Positions 19,077 through 23,549 of a stretch of DNA of 23,549 bases are shown here, in pieces. The position numbers and the translations under genes were made by a program. The notes under the pieces are model-generated. The model was not told the DNA's origin. It was given only the letters and a program-made list of their open reading frames with translations, and did no database searches. The stretch's first letter is position 1, and each line of letters starts with the position of its first letter. The stretch is from DATEUP01 sp041485285 (lineage in GTDB: Archaea > Thermoplasmatota > DTKX01 > DATEUP01). The stretch lies in the NCBI GenBank assembly GCA_041485285.1, contig JBGPJF010000035.1, positions 1 through 23,549 of the forward strand. Direction: 5' to 3'.

Positions 19077-21449
19077 CTATTTCGGGGGCCCCTCCGTATT
19101 CCCGCTAAGCGCCAACCACTCCACTTCGAAAACGGTTCCCGTGAGGCCTTCGTCCCAAGAGAGGAATTCAACTTGGTATTGGATCCAACGGTCGGAGCCG
19201 TCCGCGACCGCGCTAAGGGATCTCCAGCAGGGACAATCGAAGTATGAGTCCTGAGTGCCATCAGGTCCAACCCAGTCCGATTGCAGCATTTCCTCTGCCG
19301 TCGAGCCCACGCGCACCTGGAGATGCACGAGCGTGTCGCCAGGCATTTCAGCCGCGAAACGGAGGTCTGAAAGGTGGAGGCCCGCGGGGATCTGAGCGCC
19401 GAACGAAGTGTACAGCGCGGTGCTTGGGTAGCCCTCCTCTGATTCGACCGTTGATATCGCGCCGCTGCCGACGGCCACAATGTTCGTGTCGTAGTCGCCC
19501 AGTTCGAAGTCTGCGTCGCTTGTATCGCCTCCTCCGACCGCCACTGCCCATTGGTCAACAAACACCCCTTCACCGCACGTCGCCGCGTCCGATACGAATC
19601 GGAGTTGAACATAGCGCATACCGCCGACGGCGCTCCCCAGGTCGTATACGCGCTGTTCCCATTGCCCCGCACCTTCTTCCTCGAGTGAAGCGTCCAAGGA
19701 AAGGGTCTCGAGGGTGGTCCAGGATTGCTCGTCTTCCGAGACCTCGACCGCTAGATAGTCGGCCGCGTTCTGGACGTCCATCCAAAGCCAGAAAGACATT
19801 GATGCCGAAGAGGCCCCGTTGAGGTCGACCATCTTGCGTAGGTAGCTGTTTTGGTTTGCGTCGTAACATCCGCTGGAGCCCGCAACGCGTTCACTGATTG
19901 TGCCATCATGTCCCAATTCGGCGGTATCCTTCCACAGCGCAATCCCGCTCTCGGAATTCTGGTCATAGGAATAGAGGGCCGGGAGGTAGACATCCCCGTC
20001 TTCGGAGTACCCCGTGTCATCTCGCGAGTAGGTGAAGGATACGTCCATGCCCGTGATGTCTCGGCCAAGATAGTCGGCCTGGGAGATCTGCTGCCTCAGC
20101 TCATAGGTAGAGACCTCCTCCGGATCGAAACCAAGAGCGAGTTCGCTGCTGCCGCCCGGGAACACCGGGGCTGCTGACCTTTGACCATTCGCTGTCTGGA
20201 TGGAAGCAGAGTTCACCGCAATGCCAACGACCCCGCTCTCCAATGAACATGCGAGTGTCAATGCCTCATTGTTGTCCGATCGATCCTGGGCGGCCGACGT
20301 TGCCGCGACGCTTTTCCAAGCATCGCAAAGCTTGAACAGGTCTGCAATCGTTGCGCTAGAGGTCTGCGCGCCCTGCCCGCCGTGCCCGTCGCTGATGATC
20401 ATCGAACCAGCGTTCCGCCCTGTGATCCCCAAGCTATTTCGGCCGGCCGTTGGGGTGTAGGTGTAGGTTGCACCCGCGAGGACATCGTCTCCGTTGGCCC
20501 ACGCGCCTTCCTTCAGTTGGACGCCCGCGGCAGGGTCCACTTCCGTGTCCCACCCCCACTGCTGCGTTCCGGCCAGGAACTCGTAGTGCTTCAACGCTAC
20601 CGTTACCCCTGGTGCCGGCGCCCCCCCTATGTTCTTGGTGCTGAAGTCAATGTCGAAGCTGCTGGTCCCGCTCGGCTGCGACGTTGGTCGGAGAGCCATG
20701 ACCTCCGGATCGGGGTTTCTCCCGTGGAACATGCTCCATTCAAAGGTTGCAATCCGTGAGTGGAGCGGCCACCCGGCCGCCCAAGTGCTTTCTTCGGTCG
20801 AAGCGCCGGGCGGCCTCTCGTAATGCCATTTGTAAACGGATCCCCCTTCGTCCTTGCAATACTGTATGGTGAGATCGGCCGATGCTTCGAGGGCCTCGAA
20901 ATTGTGAACGGTGTCCCCTTCCTCGTTAGAAGCGTTCTGTCCAACGGGTGCGTAGTCCATCTTTGCAAATGGGATTGGCAAATGGAGGATCGCATTTTCG
21001 GTCGTGGCGAATTTTGCCATCGCGCGACTACTTCCAACGGCGGCTTGTGTGCAATCATCGACGTTATCCAGGGAGAGGTCGAAAGAGCATATCCCCGCCC
21101 CGGGGTCGTTATCCGGGCGGAAGATCTCTGTCCATGAGAGTGCGACCTTCCAAAAACCATCGCGATCCAGATAATCCATCCGCTTCGCGGGGGCCTGCAC
21201 GTTGCAGACCTCCGTTTGGAAGTTTGAGCTAGTGGAGAGCCCGCTTCTGAAAAAGTACTCGGTGTTCGAGGTCCTGGGATTTTTGTATTGGAGGAAGAAG
21301 GTCCCCGTCCATGTAGATTCGTCCGCGCTCCTCCCACCCCCCACGTACAAGACCGCGTTTCTGGTCCCGAGCGTTGGAGGGCTCCCTGCATTGACGTCGA
21401 AAAAGGAGGCAGCGCCCCAAATCCAACCGGGAGGCATCCCCGCCCCCAC
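19077..21449 (-). CDS. C-terminal ORF of a split exported protein (790 aa)
   Basis: This frame runs without interruption from the TAA at 21561-21563 to the natural stop at 19077, and is the direct continuation of the ORF upstream; the GTG at 21449 is only the first internal start and has no convincing ribosome-binding site. Seen here: PPGWIWGAASFFDVNAG early; a CARDB-like segment (DIDFSTKNIGGAPAPGVTV); an acidic middle rich in Asp, Ser and Gly; and a jelly-roll-like segment (SFWLWMDVQNAADYLAVEVS, VDQWAVAVGGG) resembling MAM/immune-inhibitor-A accessory domains. Cys residues are sparse and could form disulfides. No C-terminal anchor exists, so the protein would be released or bound to others. 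Without the N-terminal ORF it has no signal peptide. Confidence 0.65.
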   Translation of the reverse strand: MGAGMPPGWIWGAASFFDVNAGSPPTLGTRNAVLYVGGGRSADESTWTGTFFLQYKNPRTSNTEYFFRSGLSTSSNFQTEVCNVQAPAKRMDYLDRDGFWKVALSWTEIFRPDNDPGAGICSFDLSLDNVDDCTQAAVGSSRAMAKFATTENAILHLPIPFAKMDYAPVGQNASNEEGDTVHNFEALEASADLTIQYCKDEGGSVYKWHYERPPGASTEESTWAAGWPLHSRIATFEWSMFHGRNPDPEVMALRPTSQPSGTSSFDIDFSTKNIGGAPAPGVTVALKHYEFLAGTQQWGWDTEVDPAAGVQLKEGAWANGDDVLAGATYTYTPTAGRNSLGITGRNAGSMIISDGHGGQGAQTSSATIADLFKLCDAWKSVAATSAAQDRSDNNEALTLACSLESGVVGIAVNSASIQTANGQRSAAPVFPGGSSELALGFDPEEVSTYELRQQISQADYLGRDITGMDVSFTYSRDDTGYSEDGDVYLPALYSYDQNSESGIALWKDTAELGHDGTISERVAGSSGCYDANQNSYLRKMVDLNGASSASMSFWLWMDVQNAADYLAVEVSEDEQSWTTLETLSLDASLEEEGAGQWEQRVYDLGSAVGGMRYVQLRFVSDAATCGEGVFVDQWAVAVGGGDTSDADFELGDYDTNIVAVGSGAISTVESEEGYPSTALYTSFGAQIPAGLHLSDLRFAAEMPGDTLVHLQVRVGSTAEEMLQSDWVGPDGTQDSYFDCPCWRSLSAVADGSDRWIQYQVEFLSWDEGLTGTVFEVEWLALSGNTEGPPK

Positions 21450-21560
21450 CCCTTTGTCAGCATAAACGTGGAACCTGTCGGTGTCGAAATTCAGAGTCGT
21501 GACCCGACCGCCGTCATTGGTTTGGATGAACCTGGTGGGAGTCTGAGTCTTCGAATCGAT

Positions 21561-22346
21561 TTACCAGACGACCGCGTCAACGAACGGATTGATGCTAGTT
21601 CCGCTTTGGAAAATGTTTCCAGCGTTCAGACCGACGTCCGGGGGGGACACCGTCGTGTCACGCTCAAAATTCAGCTCGAACTCGACCTTGTCTTCGTCCC
21701 CATACTCATAAGGCAATTCGTAAGTTTGAACGCGGTGACGGGCAGACGACTCGACCAAAGCTCCCTGATCCGTGTCGATCTCAATCTTGACCGTGGTCTT
21801 CACCTTGCTGGCGTTGGTCGTTGAATCCGTCTCGATGTAATTGTGCGACGCGGATTTTGCGCAGTTCGCCTGGCCGTCCGGACACATCCAAACGTCGGTC
21901 TCGCCGGTGCCGTGCGAGAACAGCTCGAGGTCATGCTTTTCGATGAACGTCCGCCGCGTTTCACCGACCATGATTCCAAGCGCTACGTAAACTCCAGTGC
22001 TGGGCTCCCCGTTGCTTTCTCCATCCGCTTGGTCGTCAAAGAACGGATTCACCACCATGATGGTGATGAAATAATTCTCGCTCACTTTGTCCCACGCGTT
22101 CGGTGTCATTCCGTCGATCTCGCCGATCTTGAAGTACCACCATTCAATGTATGATTTGCATTTGGGGCTCGGGTTCGCCCCCCCACAATTCCACCCTGAA
22201 GTGTCGAATTGGTACTTGTAGTCCGCCACGGTGGATTGGGTGTGGGTCGTGGGCATGTTCGCGATCGCCGGCTGCCCGATCAGAAGGGCAGTCAAAGAGC
22301 TCGCGACCAGCATTGCTACCATTAGCAGAGACCTTGTGCGACGCAT
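21561..22346 (-). CDS. N-terminal ORF of a split exported protein, lipocalin/CrtC-like start
   Basis: From ATG 22346, with GGAGAATCC just upstream, 261 residues precede a TAA at 21561-21563. A signal peptide is clear: MRRTRSLLMVAMLVASSLTA then LLIGQPAIA before the cleavage region. The mature part has YIEWWYFKIGEIDG, close to the EWWYFTG start of the AttH/CrtC lipocalin-like family, followed by long strands (YFITIMVV, GVYVALGIMVG, KVEFELNFERD). The stop falls after NPFVDAVVW; the same frame then reads on through IDSKTQTPTRF into the 790-residue ORF. Joined, the protein would be 1089 codons long. A one-base change of CAA, AAA or GAA to TAA, or a sequencing error, would explain it. The CrtC-like call is tentative. 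Confidence 0.65.
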   Translation of the reverse strand: MRRTRSLLMVAMLVASSLTALLIGQPAIANMPTTHTQSTVADYKYQFDTSGWNCGGANPSPKCKSYIEWWYFKIGEIDGMTPNAWDKVSENYFITIMVVNPFFDDQADGESNGEPSTGVYVALGIMVGETRRTFIEKHDLELFSHGTGETDVWMCPDGQANCAKSASHNYIETDSTTNASKVKTTVKIEIDTDQGALVESSARHRVQTYELPYEYGDEDKVEFELNFERDTTVSPPDVGLNAGNIFQSGTSINPFVDAVVW

Positions 22347-22381
22347 TTTGGATTCTCCAGCCCTTCGATATTGATGCCCGC

Positions 22382-22397
22382 CCGATATGCCTTTCGG
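22382..22397 (-). promoter_or_regulatory. Promoter-like element of the split exported protein gene
   Basis: On the minus strand: CGAAAGG then CATATCGGG, the same purine-plus-AT arrangement as before the zinc-ribbon genes and the beta-helix gene. It lies 36-51 bases before the ATG at 22346, a spacing that fits a short leader carrying the GGAGAATCC ribosome-binding site. Confidence 0.4.
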
Positions 22398-22605
22398 TAA
22401 CCCCGCCGCTCGACCGCTAACCGTAGGCCCTCTAATAGCCAGAGGCAGCGGAAGAATTCGCCCGCGGCCGAACCTTGCAGCGCGGACCGCCAAGGTCCGG
22501 TTCCCCAATCAGCTGGCCGTCGATGAGCCCCGAACCGCCAATGGCGTGGTTCCTCCCGTCGAGTCGCCCTTGACTTCTGCGCGAGCAGCACTGGGGTGGC
22601 GTTAG

Positions 22606-22908
22606 ATTGTCGCCATCGGGCACGTTGCGGTTCGGGTCGCCGGGCTACCCCTTCGCTACTTGTCGTGGCCCAAAGATCAAGGACAACAGCGCGTCACCGT
22701 CGAGGCCGCCGAGGCGAAGCAATTCGCGGCGGAGACGGCGCAGAAGTTGGTCGACAAGGCGCTCCAGGTGCACGGCGCATCGGCGGCCATGCGCGACTCC
22801 GTTAGCGCGCAGATGCACAGAGAGATTCGCGCGCTGCGCGTCTATGAAGGAACGAGCGAAATCCTGCGGGAGGTTATCGGATCGTCACTGCTGCACAGCC
22901 GAGGATGA
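22606..22908 (+). pseudogene. C-terminal remnant of a second acyl-CoA dehydrogenase
   Basis: About 100 residues matching only the end of the acyl-CoA dehydrogenase at 14540. KDQGQQRVTVEAAEAKQFAA and HGASAAMRDSVSAQMHREIR are followed by the intact VYEGTSEILREVIG and a natural stop; roughly 63 of the last 78 residues agree with the complete gene. Weaker similarity reaches back to about 22606, just after an in-frame TAG at 22603-22605; upstream sequence has no match. FAD- and substrate-binding parts are missing, and the only nearby start, GTG 22660, has no ribosome-binding site. Most likely a truncated paralog whose 5' part was lost, perhaps when the exported-protein gene arrived next to it. Confidence 0.82.
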
Positions 22909-23456
22909 GTGGCCCCGCGCCTCCGACGGCGCTGGCCTTGCCCGATGGAGAAGCGTTCAGAGCCGCCCACCGTGAACCCGCGCCGGATCGGCGCGAAGCG
23001 GTTGCCTCCCCCGAACGCTTCGAAGCCCTGCCAACCGTCAATCCTCGCGTTCTTTCACTGGCGGCAACCCTGTTCGGCCTGGGGTTCCTCCCATATGAGT
23101 TCCTAACGCTCCTGGGTGGGAGCCTTGGGGGTGTTTTTAGGATCCTGATTGGCGCGATCAACTTCGTGCTCGGGCTGTGGTCGTTCATAGCCCTCAGCCG
23201 CGCCGCTGTGACGATGGTTTTTCATGAGGACCGCGTCCAAGTCGCGACCCGCGGAGCGGCTGAAGTTCTGGGGCGTTCCGAAGTCGTTTCGATTGAACCC
23301 GAGGAGAAAACGATCGCAGGCCACTGGTTTTCCATCGCCACGAAAGACGGCCGCTCGATTCGTTTTGGGGCACTCCGCGACGACGAGGCCGCGCGATTCG
23401 TAAGGATGAGTCGAAGATTCGCCTACGGACCTGGCTCCTCTCTTTCCGCCCTTTGA
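22905..23456 (+). CDS. Membrane protein with a PH-like C-terminal domain
   Basis: 183-residue protein starting at ATG 22905, overlapping the stop of the acyl-CoA dehydrogenase remnant by 4 bases (ATGA). The N-terminal 45 residues are Pro/Ala/Arg-rich and probably disordered; two hydrophobic helices follow (LSLAATLFGLGFLPYEFLTL and VFRILIGAINFVLGLWSFIA). The rest has alternating short strands (VTMVFHEDRVQVATRG, EVVSIEPEEKTIAGHWFSIA, GRSIRFGALRDDEAARFVRM) and ends in a helix, resembling the bacterial PH (bPH) domain of YdbT/YdbS-like membrane proteins. Role unknown. The overlap with the remnant suggests it was once translationally coupled to a complete dehydrogenase. Confidence 0.65.
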   Translation: MSGPAPPTALALPDGEAFRAAHREPAPDRREAVASPERFEALPTVNPRVLSLAATLFGLGFLPYEFLTLLGGSLGGVFRILIGAINFVLGLWSFIALSRAAVTMVFHEDRVQVATRGAAEVLGRSEVVSIEPEEKTIAGHWFSIATKDGRSIRFGALRDDEAARFVRMSRRFAYGPGSSLSAL

Positions 23457-23549
23457 CGGGGCGAGCCGCCAGGGTCACTTGAACCTCGGCGTGAACTTCC
23501 TCAAGCTCGCGTAGGGGTCCGGCCAATCCGCCTTCCGCCCAAGCCGTCA

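Noticed and set aside
23476..23549. Possible C-terminus of a minus-strand gene (WPDPYASLRKFTPRFK then TGA)
   Set aside because: The peptide looks protein-like, but the frame has a TGA at the very edge of the window, leaving only 24 codons and no start. It might be the end of a gene with a frameshift beyond the window, but cannot be supported.
1..23549. CRISPR array, tRNA/rRNA genes, insertion sequence or integrase
   Set aside because: No regularly spaced repeats, no tRNA-like cloverleaf with TTCRA core, no transposase or recombinase motif was seen on reading both strands.

Overview
The window looks like a piece of a high-GC archaeal chromosome. The best evidence is a full-length archaeal translation factor aIF5A with its hypusination loop and an AT-rich TATA box set for a nearly leaderless message. 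Other signs point the same way: archaeal-type FBPase/IMPase and NAD kinase genes, VapB/VapC and DUF2683-like/RelE toxin-antitoxin pairs, NosD/PKD surface proteins, and membrane-anchored zinc-ribbon proteins. Thermoplasmatota is my best guess at phylum from gene content, but it is an inference: there is no rRNA or tRNA here to settle it.

Layout. 1-2282 (+): the end of a membrane protein, two unrecognised small genes, a double zinc-ribbon protein, and a RibD/DHFR-like gene with no usable start codon. 2316-4421: a two-helix membrane protein (-), an AlkA-type DNA glycosylase (+), a PEBP/YbhB protein (+) and a class I methyltransferase (-). 4437-6902: agmatinase (-) and aIF5A (-) enclose two tandem zinc-ribbon membrane paralogs (+). 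7032-9505 (+): a tight operon of FBPase/IMPase-like phosphatase, NAD kinase, JAMM metalloprotease and a small membrane protein. 9528-11789 (-): a decayed copy of an esterase 3' end, a VapBC pair, the intact esterase and a VOC-fold dioxygenase-like protein. 11947-12449 (+): an intact antitoxin beside a RelE toxin gene broken by a stop codon. 12505-15709 (+): a catabolic operon of SDR dehydrogenase, RidA-family protein, crotonase-fold enzyme and acyl-CoA dehydrogenase. 15883-19014 (+): a 1043-residue exported beta-helix/PKD protein with a C-terminal anchor. 19077-22346 (-): a second large exported protein, split by one in-frame TAA. 22606-23456 (+): a leftover C-terminus of a second acyl-CoA dehydrogenase, then a membrane protein.

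How the genes fit together. Agmatinase makes putrescine, the precursor of the spermidine that donates the aminobutyl group to aIF5A, so those two genes lie on one pathway. The phosphatase and NAD kinase overlap by 4 bases and resemble the two halves of the fused archaeal NADP phosphatase/NAD kinase, suggesting control of the NAD/NADP ratio. The SDR-RidA-crotonase-ACAD operon is a CoA-thioester degradation module, similar in content to beta-oxidation-like clusters for aromatic or amino acids. The VOC protein and esterase recall bacterial quinone/hydroquinone detoxification pairs.

No prophage, CRISPR array, insertion sequence or RNA gene was recognised. The most distinctive features are the amount of gene decay (an esterase copy, an ACAD copy, a RelE toxin, a TAA-split surface protein and a start-less DHFR gene), a GAAAGG+TATA-like promoter shared by the membrane and exported protein genes, and the twin zinc-ribbon genes lodged between agmatinase and aIF5A. 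No gap between genes exceeds 300 bases.
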